Positions 26,051 to 35,652 of a stretch of 64,000 nt of DNA are shown here, piece after piece. The DNA is from Pseudomonadota bacterium. GTDB taxonomy: Bacteria > Pseudomonadota > Alphaproteobacteria > Sphingomonadales > Sphingomonadaceae. Below the pieces are notes generated by a model. That model was not told the DNA's origin. It saw only the letters and a list, made by a program, of their open reading frames with translations, and ran no database searches. A program made the position numbers and the translations under genes. Each line of letters begins with the position of its first letter. Position 1 is the stretch's first letter. The stretch spans positions 1 through 64,000 of the forward strand of contig JAEWEY010000010.1 in NCBI GenBank assembly GCA_023389105.1, written 5' to 3'.

Positions 26051-27979
26051 TCAGCTGGCGACGCGGAATTCGCTGTTGATAGAGGACGCGCAATGCACTT
26101 TGTTGGTCGCAGCCCACTGGAGGAGCGAAAAGATCGCCCAGGGACGGGTCCAATAAATCGCGCCCGGACGATCGACAAAGCGCTTCCAGATCAGGGCAAC
26201 TTCGGAAGGCCGAAGGCCAAGACGTTCACACTGCGTCGTGTCCAGCAATCGGCTCTCGACCAGTCCCCTCAACGGACCGCGCATCCAGCTGTCCATCGGA
26301 AACTCGAAGCCGCGCTTCGGCCGATCGAAGAAACCGTCGGGAAGCGCGGCCGTGCTCTGGCGACGCAAGAGTTGCTTCTTGCCAATCGGGAGATAACGCT
26401 GAGCGTCGTCGAGGCCAGCGAGCCCATCGGAAAGAACTGTATCGACGAAGGGCACCCTCACCTCGAGCGAGTGAGCCATGCTGACCGCGTCCATATCCCT
26501 CAGCAACCGGCCGCCGAGGAACATCTCCGATTCCAATGCCGTCACCGCCCGGAGCGTCGACAGTGGAGCAATTTCGTTTGCAATCTCGGCCGACCGGTCT
26601 GTGTCCAAACCCCAGTTCGACATGTTGCCATGCCCATCAACGAGCCGGCGAAGAGTGTCCGCGCTGAACAAGGCGTATTGGGTTTGGTACATGTGCTGGA
26701 GTGACCCGAATGCGCGGCCGAGCTGACCCGCCTTCGACGGTGGATTCAGTCGCTCGAGCGTATGCCCCGCGACCTTTGCCGCGAGCCGGCTCCCCGGAAC
26801 GTTCATCATCGAGCGCGCGCTGAGCGCGCGCCGGAATGAACTATAACCGCCGGCCGCCTCGTCCCCGCCGGCGCCCGATAACGCGACCTTGAAGCCCAGA
26901 CGCGCAGCCTCACGGCTCACGAACCAACTGTTTACGCCATCGAAACTGGGTTGATCGAGCCCCGCGACGGCCTGTTCGAGGTCGTGCAGAATGCCCTCGG
27001 CTGAGAGCTCGATGACATGGTGATCCGTGCCGATCGCGTTTGCGGCCTCGGCGGCGAACCGGCTTTCGTCGGCCTCGGCATCGTCGAATGCCACCGATAG
27101 GGTTTGCAAGCCCGCCCCCTCACGGGCCGCAGCGGCCGCGATTGCGGTGGAATCGACCCCTCCTGAAAGGAAGACGACTTTCGGCACATCGGCGGTGAGG
27201 TGCACGGCCACGGTGTCGCCGATCAGGCGATCGGCATCGGTCAGATCGATCGCTGATCTTGGCTGCAAGCTCGACCCGATATCCCAAAACCGCTGAAAAC
27301 GGGGCTTCGCGAAACCCTCTTCCAGCACGGCGTAGGTGCCTCGTGGAACTTCCTCGATCTCGGTCCAGATCGTTCGCGGGCCAGGCATGAACCCGTTCCA
27401 AAGGTACTGAGAAACCCGGCCAGGATCGGTGGTTGCAGATGCAAAGCCAGCTTCAACCAAGGCGCGTCCCTCAGACGCGAAGGCCAAAGCCGGACGTCCG
27501 CCGGCTCCATCGAATGACGTCCAGTATAGCGGTTTGATGCCGTATCCATCGCGGGCCATCACAGCCTGCCGTTTCCGCTGATCCACGAGGACGATAGCGA
27601 ACATTCCCCGCAGGCGGGCGAACAGGCTCACGCCCCAATGGTCATAACCGTTGAGAATGACCTCCGAATCGCCATTCGTACGAAAGGATACGCCCGCGGC
27701 CTGAAGCTCAGCCCGAAGCTCACGGAAATTATAAATTTCACCATTGAAGACGAGCGTCGTTCCGGTCGCTTCGCTGACCATCGGCTGGCCCGCAACGGTG
27801 CGCAAATCGATGATGGCAAGGCGTCGAAAACATAGCGTGGCGCCAAAGTTTTCGCCGATCCGCCAAGTCCAGGTTCCGTCGTCGTCCGGGCCCCGATGGC
27901 GCAAATTTTCGCTCATCGCTTGGCAGGCAGTCACATCCTGCGATCGGAGCGAGCCGATAGCTCCTGCGACGCCGCACAT
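26051..27979 (-). CDS. Asparagine synthase-like glutamine amidotransferase of the EPS locus
   Basis: A 642-residue two-domain enzyme. The N-terminal class II glutaminase begins MCGVAGAIG with catalytic Cys2 and carries NLRHRGPDDDGTW and LVFNGEIYNF. The C-terminal ATP-pyrophosphatase synthetase domain has VVFLSGGVDSTAIAAAAA. AsnB homologues recur in EPS/exosortase clusters (XrtA/PEP-CTERM amidotransferases), where they may amidate a sugar acid instead of making free asparagine; that substrate is inference. I chose the ATG at 27979 because Cys must be residue 2; upstream in-frame codons would bury it. Confidence 0.85.
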   Translation of the reverse strand: MCGVAGAIGSLRSQDVTACQAMSENLRHRGPDDDGTWTWRIGENFGATLCFRRLAIIDLRTVAGQPMVSEATGTTLVFNGEIYNFRELRAELQAAGVSFRTNGDSEVILNGYDHWGVSLFARLRGMFAIVLVDQRKRQAVMARDGYGIKPLYWTSFDGAGGRPALAFASEGRALVEAGFASATTDPGRVSQYLWNGFMPGPRTIWTEIEEVPRGTYAVLEEGFAKPRFQRFWDIGSSLQPRSAIDLTDADRLIGDTVAVHLTADVPKVVFLSGGVDSTAIAAAAAREGAGLQTLSVAFDDAEADESRFAAEAANAIGTDHHVIELSAEGILHDLEQAVAGLDQPSFDGVNSWFVSREAARLGFKVALSGAGGDEAAGGYSSFRRALSARSMMNVPGSRLAAKVAGHTLERLNPPSKAGQLGRAFGSLQHMYQTQYALFSADTLRRLVDGHGNMSNWGLDTDRSAEIANEIAPLSTLRAVTALESEMFLGGRLLRDMDAVSMAHSLEVRVPFVDTVLSDGLAGLDDAQRYLPIGKKQLLRRQSTAALPDGFFDRPKRGFEFPMDSWMRGPLRGLVESRLLDTTQCERLGLRPSEVALIWKRFVDRPGAIYWTRPWAIFSLLQWAATNKVHCASSINSEFRVAS

Positions 27980-27995
27980 TAGGCGATCGCCCTCT

Positions 27996-29039
27996 TCACT
28001 GGCTTGCGGCGCGCTTGCGGCGCGCCCACACATCCTCGGCAGCCTCGTCGAACAACTGCGTCGTCCTGCCGCGACCTTTGATCAACATTGAACGGTGATA
28101 GCGCCGCAAATACGTCCGGAACGCCGGGTCGTCGTATCGGGGCAGCCGCTTTAGCCACGCCCGGGCGTAACCATAAAGTGTGCCGACACTGCCGAGTACC
28201 GCCGGCTTATGGCCAACTCGGTACGCCGCCGAAGCCAGGACGAACATCGGGCTCGCACCAAGAAACCAGTAACCCTCTCCAAGGCGCTTGCGGCCCGTCA
28301 TGATGCCTTTGTCGCTGGACCCCATCGGGCGCAGGTGGATGAAGCGCAGGTCGGGTTCCTCGATCGACTTCGACCGCCACCCGAGCATTCTACCCCGATA
28401 GCAATCGATGCCATCCCAGATGAGTCCTTTTACCAGTCCGCCGATGTCATCGAGAAAAGCGCGGCGATACAACTTGGTCATCCCCGCTGAAACGTCGTCC
28501 CCAATACGCTCGCTTTTCAGCTCGCCGGAAACGCCGCTACGGAAATAAGGTTTGCCCGAGACCGAGCCCAATCGCTCATCAGCCGCCATCTTCTGCAAGA
28601 GGATTTCGAAATATTTCGGGGGCAGGATAAGATCCACATCGAGCTTGCAGACGAATTCCACCGGATCGTCCGCCACTAATTCCAACCCATAATTGAAGAC
28701 TTCGACGACCCCGCCACCAAGTGCGCGACGACCTCTGTCGGGCCGGCTGTGCAGTTCAATAAACTTATGCTTGGACGAATAGGCTTTGACGATCTTGGCC
28801 GTGTCGTCGGTCGACCCATCGTCGATGATCAACCAGCGAGCAGGAAGCTTCGTCTGGGCCAGGACGGAATCGATCGTATCGGAAATATACTCGGCTTCGT
28901 TCCGAGCAGGGCTGATCAAGCAATACTCGCCGGCAGTGCGACCCGGATTTCGTCGCGAAGATGTAGAAGATTTTGGGCGCGCCATGACGTTTGACTGTCG
29001 GTTAGCAGGGGGTCTGCGAGGTTCACAAGGGCCGGGCAC
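27996..29039 (-). CDS. GT2-family glycosyltransferase
   Basis: A 347-residue (or 329 from the ATG at 28985) GT-A transferase. Core motifs are CLISPARNEAEYISDTIDSVLAQ, WLIIDDGSTDDT, CKLDVDLILP as DXD and a later EGYWFLGASPMFV. The start is uncertain: the GTG at 29039 has GGGGA upstream, the ATG at 28985 has none. It lies 16 bases upstream of the amidotransferase gene, so the two share a leftward transcript, and it is divergent from the VirK-like gene. Confidence 0.85.
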   Translation of the reverse strand: MPGPCEPRRPPANRQSNVMARPKSSTSSRRNPGRTAGEYCLISPARNEAEYISDTIDSVLAQTKLPARWLIIDDGSTDDTAKIVKAYSSKHKFIELHSRPDRGRRALGGGVVEVFNYGLELVADDPVEFVCKLDVDLILPPKYFEILLQKMAADERLGSVSGKPYFRSGVSGELKSERIGDDVSAGMTKLYRRAFLDDIGGLVKGLIWDGIDCYRGRMLGWRSKSIEEPDLRFIHLRPMGSSDKGIMTGRKRLGEGYWFLGASPMFVLASAAYRVGHKPAVLGSVGTLYGYARAWLKRLPRYDDPAFRTYLRRYHRSMLIKGRGRTTQLFDEAAEDVWARRKRAASQ

Positions 29040-29124
29040 ATAACGTCCCCGATTGAGGCATCGCTAACCGCAGGGCGTTTCAAAAGGGTTCACTCACGCA
29101 GAGATCGGTGCTCCCCCTCTCGAA

Positions 29125-30045
29125 ATGGACACGGTCACATGCGATACGTGTGCGATGATGATCCTCCCGTGGGCCTGGAATGCGAGCAAACAGGCGGATC
29201 CCAGCCTGAAGCTACGCGCGAAATTCGTTCTGGCGGCCATGCGCACGCCCAGCGTGAGCCGCCGCCTAGCTTCTGCCGAACGAGCCTCGCCGCTCGGCGA
29301 TCTGTTGACCGAGCGGCCCGAGACAATCGGAAACCTTCTGTGGCCATACCAGTGCGCGGCCTGGAATGCTGAACAACGCTTCGACCGGATTACCGAGCAT
29401 GTGGAGGCGGTTCGCAAAATTCCTGGGCTCGACCTCGCCCCCGACGAGAAGCTCTTACTTCTGGATTTGTCGTCGATCAGCCCGGACGTCTCACTGATAC
29501 TCGATCGTCCTGCTTGGCTGGAACGCGAAGGTCATCTGACCCTTAGTCTGTTCAAGGGCGATTTCCGCGCTTTCACGGTGTCATTTAGCCTTTCGGCGAC
29601 GCCCGAGCTCGAACTCTTCATTGGCGGGCTTCAAGGTCGGCAGTCTGAAGACATTCTCACCTTGTATCGTGATCTGACCAAGGATTTCGCCGGTATGCGT
29701 CCTCGCGACTTCCTGCTGGAAGCGCTTCGCCTGTTCGCGCTGAAGATCGGTGTGAAGCACATCTATGGTGTCGCCGACGATCAAAAAATCTCGCGCCACA
29801 AATATTTTGCGGGAAAGGAAACGGGTGGCTTCGGCTACGATGAAGTCTGGCTCGAGCGCGGTGGAGAGCGCGTCGCTGCCAGCCACTTCGAATTACCGTT
29901 GGAAGGTTCGAGACGTCCGCTTGAGGAAATTTCGAGCAAGAAGCGGTCAATGTACCGTAAGCGCTACGCGATGCTGGACGAGATCGAGACACGGATGCCG
30001 TCCGACCTGACCCAAGCACAGCGCAAGCGGTTCGACGCGCAATGA
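29125..30045 (+). CDS. VirK/YbjX family protein (DUF535)
   Basis: A 306-residue protein without membrane segments. The DUF535 region is evident: LTLSLFKGDFRAFTVSFSL, IGGLQGRQSED, DLTKDFAGMRPRDFLLEALRLFA and VKHIYGVADDQKISRHKYF. Relatives (VirK, YbjX) are linked to surface-structure changes and antimicrobial peptide resistance in enterobacteria, but the reaction is unknown. The ATG overlap with the next gene (four bases) couples it to the acetyltransferase, which supports a role in modifying the polymer or its carrier. Confidence 0.8.
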   Translation: MDTVTCDTCAMMILPWAWNASKQADPSLKLRAKFVLAAMRTPSVSRRLASAERASPLGDLLTERPETIGNLLWPYQCAAWNAEQRFDRITEHVEAVRKIPGLDLAPDEKLLLLDLSSISPDVSLILDRPAWLEREGHLTLSLFKGDFRAFTVSFSLSATPELELFIGGLQGRQSEDILTLYRDLTKDFAGMRPRDFLLEALRLFALKIGVKHIYGVADDQKISRHKYFAGKETGGFGYDEVWLERGGERVAASHFELPLEGSRRPLEEISSKKRSMYRKRYAMLDEIETRMPSDLTQAQRKRFDAQ

Positions 30046-30515
30046 ATCCATTTACCCGGCCATTGCTGACGAGCATCAAGGCGTATCAATACCATCGAGC
30101 TCGGGGCGGTGCTTGGCACGCGCTCCAGCGCAAGATCGCGCGCATGCGCCATCTGTTCTGGAGTGTGGTCACCCAGTCGGACATCGGCCTGGAAGCTCGG
30201 TTGGGCAAAGGCCTGCTGCTTCCCCATCCCAACGGCGTCGTAATCCACGAAGATGCGCAGGTCGGGGAAGACTGCATGATCATGCAACAGGTGACGATCG
30301 GGATGATCGGCGCGGGCGAAGTCCCGACGGTCGGCAACCGCGTCTACATCGGCGCCGGGGCAAAAATCCTCGGCAAGCTTTCCGTTGGCGACGGCGCACG
30401 GATCGGCGCGAACGCCGTCGTGATGTCCGACGTGCCGGCCGGCAGCACCGCAGTCGGCATACCCGCCCGTATCGTTGATCGGAATCGCAGACAGCCCAGG
30501 ATCAACCGCGCCTAA
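30042..30515 (+). CDS. Left-handed beta-helix acetyltransferase (CysE/serine acetyltransferase-like)
   Basis: A 157-residue hexapeptide-repeat protein: short N-terminal helix, then repeats GLLLPHPNGVVIHEDAQVGEDCMI, VGNRVYIGAGAKILGK and VGDGARIGANAVVMSDVPAGSTAVGIPARIV. This matches the catalytic half of serine O-acetyltransferases, but the family in EPS loci usually acetylates sugars. Acetyl-CoA as donor is family knowledge; the acceptor is not readable. It overlaps the VirK-like gene by four bases. Confidence 0.82.
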   Translation: MNPFTRPLLTSIKAYQYHRARGGAWHALQRKIARMRHLFWSVVTQSDIGLEARLGKGLLLPHPNGVVIHEDAQVGEDCMIMQQVTIGMIGAGEVPTVGNRVYIGAGAKILGKLSVGDGARIGANAVVMSDVPAGSTAVGIPARIVDRNRRQPRINRA

Positions 30516-30517
30516 AC

Positions 30518-31696
30518 TTAAATCCGACCTTCCGCCGCGAGCCTCCGGACCTGATCGCCAATGCCACGCGCCCACACTGACCAGTTCAGCCGGTTGTCGT
30601 ACTCTGCCCGAGCGGATCTCCGGAGTGCCGCGTAGCGCGAGCGACCCTTCCAGAGGGTCTCGATCGCAGACGCGAAATCCGCGGTCGACGCGTGTTCCGG
30701 CAGGACAATCCCATTGGCCCCATCATGAACGACGTCGGCCACCCCGCCAACGCCCCGGGTCAGGGCTGGTGTTCCGTAGGCATTGGCTTCGGCGAAGACC
30801 ATCGGCGTGCAATCACGACGGGTTGGAAGAAAGAGCAATTCTGCATCGCGCATCAGGCCGCGGAGCCGCATCGCGTGCTCAGGATCGGCCTTGCTCAAAT
30901 ATCCGTGATACTGAAACTCGGCAGGAAAGACTTGGCCGTCGGGCGGGGGAGCGCCGACCGCGTCGACCCGAACCTTCATGCCCTTGGCCGAGAGCAGTCT
31001 CGCGGCCTCACAGACGATATCGCCGCCCTTCCGCTCCCACTCGCCGCCAATGAACATCAGTCGGCACTCTTCTTGCGCGAAAGGTTCCTCTCGCACTTCG
31101 GAAGCAGGCACGGTTTCGAAATTGCACCCCCAGGAAATAACCGACACGTCATCCGGCGACGCGCCGTAGTGCTGAATGGCGGAGTTGGCGGCCCAGTGCG
31201 ACGAAAAGCTGGAGTGCACTGAGCGGCGGATGCTGTTTGCTTCATCTTCTTCGGCCCGGGCGGCAGCGCCGCTTCCCAGCGACCAAAAGACCTCATGCTC
31301 GGTTCGCATCAGGTCGTACGTTGAGTCCGAAACGTTGATGACCGGCACCCGAGCCGCCAATTGCCCCACAAGAGCCGAGTTGACGACGGCGATCACGACT
31401 ACACGCTTGTTTCGCCAGCGCTTCGCAAGGCGCGCAGCGAACAACCGATTCAGCGGCCGCCAATAGTAGGGATCGATCCGTCCCTTGCTCAGCTTCAGCA
31501 GAACGCGCTGAAGCGGCTCGAACCAGAACGCCCGCGAAGCGCGGACGATCTCGATTTGAGGGAACTCCGCCTGGAGCGCCTTCGCCATATAGAAAATGCT
31601 GCCCGAGAAGGAATGGACATCGAGCGGATCACTGCTCGATATCAACACGACGTGAAGCGGGCACTCGGACATGCTCACACTCTGATCCGCAACCAT
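30518..31696 (-). CDS. GT4-family glycosyltransferase
   Basis: A 392-residue GT-B transferase: N-terminal LHVVLISSSDPLDVHSFSGSIFYMAKAL (acceptor domain opening) and a C-terminal donor domain with LMFIGGEWERKGGD, HGYLSKADPEHAMRL and LLFLPTRRDCTPMVFAEANAYGTPAL. I chose the ATG at 31696 (AGGGA five bases upstream); the frame is open for 86 more codons but they lack the family's character. It converges on the acetyltransferase gene, with two bases between the stops, and is divergent from an acyltransferase gene. Confidence 0.85.
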   Translation of the reverse strand: MVADQSVSMSECPLHVVLISSSDPLDVHSFSGSIFYMAKALQAEFPQIEIVRASRAFWFEPLQRVLLKLSKGRIDPYYWRPLNRLFAARLAKRWRNKRVVVIAVVNSALVGQLAARVPVINVSDSTYDLMRTEHEVFWSLGSGAAARAEEDEANSIRRSVHSSFSSHWAANSAIQHYGASPDDVSVISWGCNFETVPASEVREEPFAQEECRLMFIGGEWERKGGDIVCEAARLLSAKGMKVRVDAVGAPPPDGQVFPAEFQYHGYLSKADPEHAMRLRGLMRDAELLFLPTRRDCTPMVFAEANAYGTPALTRGVGGVADVVHDGANGIVLPEHASTADFASAIETLWKGRSRYAALRRSARAEYDNRLNWSVWARGIGDQVRRLAAEGRI

Positions 31697-31852
31697 CAAC
31701 TTCCCTGCATCACAAAACAAAACGGCTTCAGCGACGTGCCTCATAGCGGCGAGAAACCGTTTCGACGCAACTCGCTTTTTCAAGGGAGTATGAAGTCGGG
31801 ACGCCGGTAGCGATTCACGGTTCCTTGACGAGCCCTCGGTACGAGAGGTTCG

Positions 31853-32911
31853 ATGGACCAACGTCGGCATTATCTGACCTTGGACGCGCTTCGTGGCGTC
31901 GCAGCCTTTGCAGTGATGATTTATCATCAGCAGCATGCGGCCGTGATGGGTCACGGCTATTTGGCGGTCGATTTCTTCTTCATCCTCAGCGGCTTCGTGA
32001 TCGCGAAGGCTTACGAACGCAAGTTGCTCGAAACCATGAGCTTTCGCGATTTCGCGATCGTCCGGTTTGCACGCCTGTACCCGCTTTTGATTGCCGCAAC
32101 CTTGTTAGCGACAACGTATATAGTGATGACGAGCCTGCGAAGCGGCGGAGATCTTCGAGCAATTTGGCTTCTTCCCGCTGCGCTTCTGGCCTTGCCCGAT
32201 CCTACCGCGACCTTTGCGCCCGACCCATTCCCGCTGCTACCAGTTGTCTGGTCGCTGTTTTTCGAGATCTTCGCGAACTTGCTCTACGGGCTCCGGCCCG
32301 CCTGGCTTTCGACATCCAGACTGATGGCCGTCCTCCTAGTCAGCGCCGTCACGCTGATTTTCGCGCTTAACGAGCACGGAAACGGAGAGCTCGGAAACAC
32401 GTACGCGACTCTCTGGGCGGGCATTCCCCGCGTCACGCTCTCATTCTTCGGCGGGGTCGCGCTGTTCCGGCTTCATGCCAAAGGCATGCTCCCCACGCCC
32501 GAGGTATCGCCGCTGTTCTTGGCGGTCGTGCTTCTGGCAACGCTGGCGATGCCACATGACGCGCCATGGCTCTACGACGCGCTCTGCATCTTCCTTGTAT
32601 TTCCGCTGATCCTCGTCGCGGCGATCAGTAACGAACCGACGACAAGGTGGAGCGAGGCAGCTCGATTCTCGGCAAACGCTTCGTACCCGTTATATCTCTT
32701 GCACCTGCCATTGATGCTGTGGATCGGTTTTGTACTCGCTTACTTCGGTTTGTCGCCGACGGCCCAGCACCTGATTGAACTCGGCGCTGTGCCGGCGCTG
32801 TCTTACGCCGCCTTCGTGACGTTCGACCGCCCGGTCCAAAAAACGCTCAAAAAACTATTGGCAAAAGATGCCTTACAGTTTCGAAGTCTCCCGGAAGCTC
32901 CCGCACTTTAA
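31853..32911 (+). CDS. Acyltransferase 3 family membrane protein (OafA-like)
   Basis: A 352-residue polytopic protein with about ten membrane segments. The AT3 signatures are YLTLDALRGVAAFAVMIYHQQH (with the conserved Arg and His) and FFFILSGFVIAKAYERKL, followed by FAIVRFARLYPLL. The family moves acetyl or succinyl groups across the membrane onto sugars of surface polymers. It stands alone between two leftward transferase genes. Acyl group and acceptor are unknown. Confidence 0.88.
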   Translation: MDQRRHYLTLDALRGVAAFAVMIYHQQHAAVMGHGYLAVDFFFILSGFVIAKAYERKLLETMSFRDFAIVRFARLYPLLIAATLLATTYIVMTSLRSGGDLRAIWLLPAALLALPDPTATFAPDPFPLLPVVWSLFFEIFANLLYGLRPAWLSTSRLMAVLLVSAVTLIFALNEHGNGELGNTYATLWAGIPRVTLSFFGGVALFRLHAKGMLPTPEVSPLFLAVVLLATLAMPHDAPWLYDALCIFLVFPLILVAAISNEPTTRWSEAARFSANASYPLYLLHLPLMLWIGFVLAYFGLSPTAQHLIELGAVPALSYAAFVTFDRPVQKTLKKLLAKDALQFRSLPEAPAL

Positions 32912-32926
32912 TTAGCACCTACGACT

Positions 32927-33964
32927 CTACCAATGGGCGGCCGCATCCGCCGTCTTCAAGATATTGTTGGCGCGCACGCAAGCAATCAGGTTTAGCGCAG
33001 TAGCCGCCGCAGCGATGGGGAACCGCCGCAATTTACCGCTGAAATTTTGCCCCTTCAGTGCGTCCATTCGCCACCACATGAAGTGCTGAGGGACGACCCA
33101 AACGCCGCCCTGTCTTACCTTTTCATCGATGATTTTGGAAAGCCAGTCTCCGGCCACTTCATTCTGCTCGCGAACAAAGGCGCCCGCATGACGTCGCTGG
33201 CCTTCACGCCACAATATGCTGAATAGCCAGGAGTTAATCACACTCCCGACAATGATGCGCGCTTCATGAGCGACAAAGCCGCCGACCGAGCGGTGGGTTC
33301 GATAGAAGTGCCGCGCATGTGGCACCCAAGCAATACGATCGAGATCCGTCGGCTCCGTAAATCCCGTGGTCGTTACCATGGCCGCGAGATAGCCATCCTC
33401 CACCGGCAATTCAGGGGGAAGCCAGATCATCCGCAACGATGCGCTGCGAGCGCAATAAAGTTGGCCGCACAACATCCCGATCAAAGACTTTTGGCTGGAG
33501 GCTGCAAGCGATCCTCGATCTGCTATCGAGAGCGTTTCGTCGTTCCGTGAGAACGACTTCACCGGGGTGTCAGTGGCTACCTGCGCGTGATCATTCGAGG
33601 ATAGCGCGTCCAGGAGATGCTCAAGGACCTCGTCTCCATCGAAGACGATGTCTGCGTCCATCAAGATAAGATAGTCGGCGGCCGGGTCGGATAGTTCGTG
33701 GACATACGCGTTCCAGGTCCGGCTTTTACCCGGTTCCTTAAGGTCAATCACCCGGTAATGTACGGATCCTGCATCTGACGGATGGTACCCACGCGCAATT
33801 TCGACGGTTCGGTCGCGGCAGCCATTCGCCAAGCAAAGCACCTCAATCGCTCGAATTCCGAATGCTTCAGGGCGGATCAGCAGCGTTTGTCGAAATAACG
33901 ACTTTAAGGTCGATTCGATGTTCCCCTCTTCATCGTGCGCGAATATGCCAATTGAGAGCCGCAT
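32927..33964 (-). CDS. GT2-family glycosyltransferase
   Basis: A 345-residue transferase starting MRLSIGIFAHDEEGNIESTLKSLF. Other motifs are CLANGCRDRT, LILMDADIVFDGD as DXD and PVEDGYLAAMV in the acceptor region. A hydrophobic patch lies close to the C-terminus (about 320-338). I chose the ATG at 33964 because the family motif starts there; 19 more upstream codons are open but unlike the family. It is divergent from the ManC-type gene. Confidence 0.85.
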   Translation of the reverse strand: MRLSIGIFAHDEEGNIESTLKSLFRQTLLIRPEAFGIRAIEVLCLANGCRDRTVEIARGYHPSDAGSVHYRVIDLKEPGKSRTWNAYVHELSDPAADYLILMDADIVFDGDEVLEHLLDALSSNDHAQVATDTPVKSFSRNDETLSIADRGSLAASSQKSLIGMLCGQLYCARSASLRMIWLPPELPVEDGYLAAMVTTTGFTEPTDLDRIAWVPHARHFYRTHRSVGGFVAHEARIIVGSVINSWLFSILWREGQRRHAGAFVREQNEVAGDWLSKIIDEKVRQGGVWVVPQHFMWWRMDALKGQNFSGKLRRFPIAAAATALNLIACVRANNILKTADAAAHW

Positions 33965-34100
33965 TGCCTGACACTTGGTCCGCGGGCGCAACACCGTCAA
34001 TCTAGTACCATCTTCGCACAATGATCGGAGCAGAGCTTCCGCGACGTGATGTGCAAACTACAAGCAGCACCCATATAGCGCCGAGGCCTCAGGCCGGAAA

Positions 34101-35558
34101 ATGCGCTCGAACGAGGAAATACTAAGCGTGAATTCGAAAGTGATCCGACCAGTCATTCTTTGTGGAGGCGCCGGCACACGCTTGTGGCCAGTCTCAAGGC
34201 AGACGTTCCCGAAGCAGCTGTTGCCCGTTACGGGCGAGCACACATTGCTTCAGCAAACCGCTGAACGCCTGGCCGGCGATGTTTTTGCACCGGCAATCAT
34301 TGTGAGCGGTGAAGATCAACGCTTTTTCATCAAGAAGCAGTTGGAAGACATTCGGGCAGCGTTCGATGCGATCCTGCTTGAGCCAGTTGGTCGCAATACG
34401 TCGGCGGCAGCGGCGCTTGCGGCAGCATGGCTGATGGCCAAGGGCGAAGACGACCTGTTGCTTCTCATGCCTTCGGATCATGTGATCACGGACCGTCCGG
34501 CATTTTTGAGGGCTCTTGAGGCCGGCCGACCTTACGCCGAAGACGGTGCGATTATTACGTTCGGCGCAGCACCCACGGAGGCGAACACCCAATACGGTTA
34601 CATCGAGGCCGACACATCGGCTAATGACACTCGTGCGGTTCTGTCCATCGCCCGGTTCGTCGAAAAACCGGATGCGGCAGCCGCTTCGGCCTATTTCGCC
34701 TCAGGGCGCTTTTTCTGGAATTCCGGCATCTTCTTGGCGAAAGCCAGCGCGCTGCTCGGTGAAATGCGCACCCATCTGCCGGATAGCCTGGCGATGATTG
34801 AGCAAGCGATCGCCAGCGCGGAGCTCGACATGCCTTTCGTTCGTCCGGAGCCCACAGCCTTCGCCCGAGCTGAAAACATCTCCATTGACCATGCGATCAT
34901 GGAAAAGACATCGCGCGGCATGGTCGTGCCCGTTCACATGGGTTGGTCCGACGTCGGGTCGTGGGACGCCGTCTGGAAGCTCGGCGCGAAAGATGGTGCG
35001 AACAACGTTGTTCAAGGCGATATCGTTGCCCTCGACAGCCATAACTCGCTCCTTCGAAACGAAGGCGGCGGAACGATCGCCGTGGCGGGCCTGAACGACA
35101 TGGCCGTCGTCGCCGTTCGAGATTCAGTGATGATCGCGCCACTTGACCGGATGGCGAACCTGAAGGCGTTGGTGGACAAAGTTGGTGCCGCGAACAGCGA
35201 CCGGGTCACGACGCCCGCCAAGGTCTTTCGGCCATGGGGCTCGTATGAATCGATCGCCAGCGGTCCTGGCTTCCAAGTGAAAAGCATCATTGTCGACCCA
35301 GGCGAAAAGCTTTCCCTCCAGCTTCATCACCAGCGGTCCGAGCATTGGGTAGTTGTGCGAGGCCGTGCGGAGGTGACCGTAGGTGAGCGTGTGTCGACCC
35401 TAGAGGCGAACCAGTCCGTTTACATCCCGGTCGAGACCAAGCACCGGCTCGTAAATCCGGGGAGTGAGCCCCTGGAATTGATCGAGGTTCAATGTGGCGG
35501 CTATCTCGGCGAGGACGATATTGTGAGGTTCGAAGATATTTACGGACGTGCGCATTAG
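34101..35558 (+). CDS. manC: Mannose-1-phosphate guanylyltransferase / mannose-6-phosphate isomerase (ManC/CpsB type)
   Basis: A 485-residue bifunctional enzyme that makes GDP-mannose. The N-terminal nucleotidyltransferase has PVILCGGAGTRLWPVSRQTFPKQLL, EPVGRNTSAAAALAA and FVEKPDAAAASAY. The C-terminal cupin isomerase has RPWGSYESI, PGEKLSLQLHHQRSEHWVVV, the QxHxHRxEHW-like metal site. A GTG at 34128 with GAGGA upstream is an alternative start. The gene implies mannose or a GDP-mannose derivative (fucose, rhamnose) in the polymer. Confidence 0.93.
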   Translation: MRSNEEILSVNSKVIRPVILCGGAGTRLWPVSRQTFPKQLLPVTGEHTLLQQTAERLAGDVFAPAIIVSGEDQRFFIKKQLEDIRAAFDAILLEPVGRNTSAAAALAAAWLMAKGEDDLLLLMPSDHVITDRPAFLRALEAGRPYAEDGAIITFGAAPTEANTQYGYIEADTSANDTRAVLSIARFVEKPDAAAASAYFASGRFFWNSGIFLAKASALLGEMRTHLPDSLAMIEQAIASAELDMPFVRPEPTAFARAENISIDHAIMEKTSRGMVVPVHMGWSDVGSWDAVWKLGAKDGANNVVQGDIVALDSHNSLLRNEGGGTIAVAGLNDMAVVAVRDSVMIAPLDRMANLKALVDKVGAANSDRVTTPAKVFRPWGSYESIASGPGFQVKSIIVDPGEKLSLQLHHQRSEHWVVVRGRAEVTVGERVSTLEANQSVYIPVETKHRLVNPGSEPLELIEVQCGGYLGEDDIVRFEDIYGRAH

Positions 35559-35652
35559 TGGGCGAGGCGTCGCATTGCCGCGCCGGACCGTTACTCTTTA
35601 CCTGGCGCTGTTATCGCAGCATTTCTAACCTGATCCCGCACTCCACTGTCCA

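Noticed and set aside
31697..31954. An 86-codon upstream extension of the GT4 gene at 30518
   Set aside because: It would overlap the start of the divergent acyltransferase gene, has poor coding character, and a good ribosome binding site precedes the ATG at 31696.
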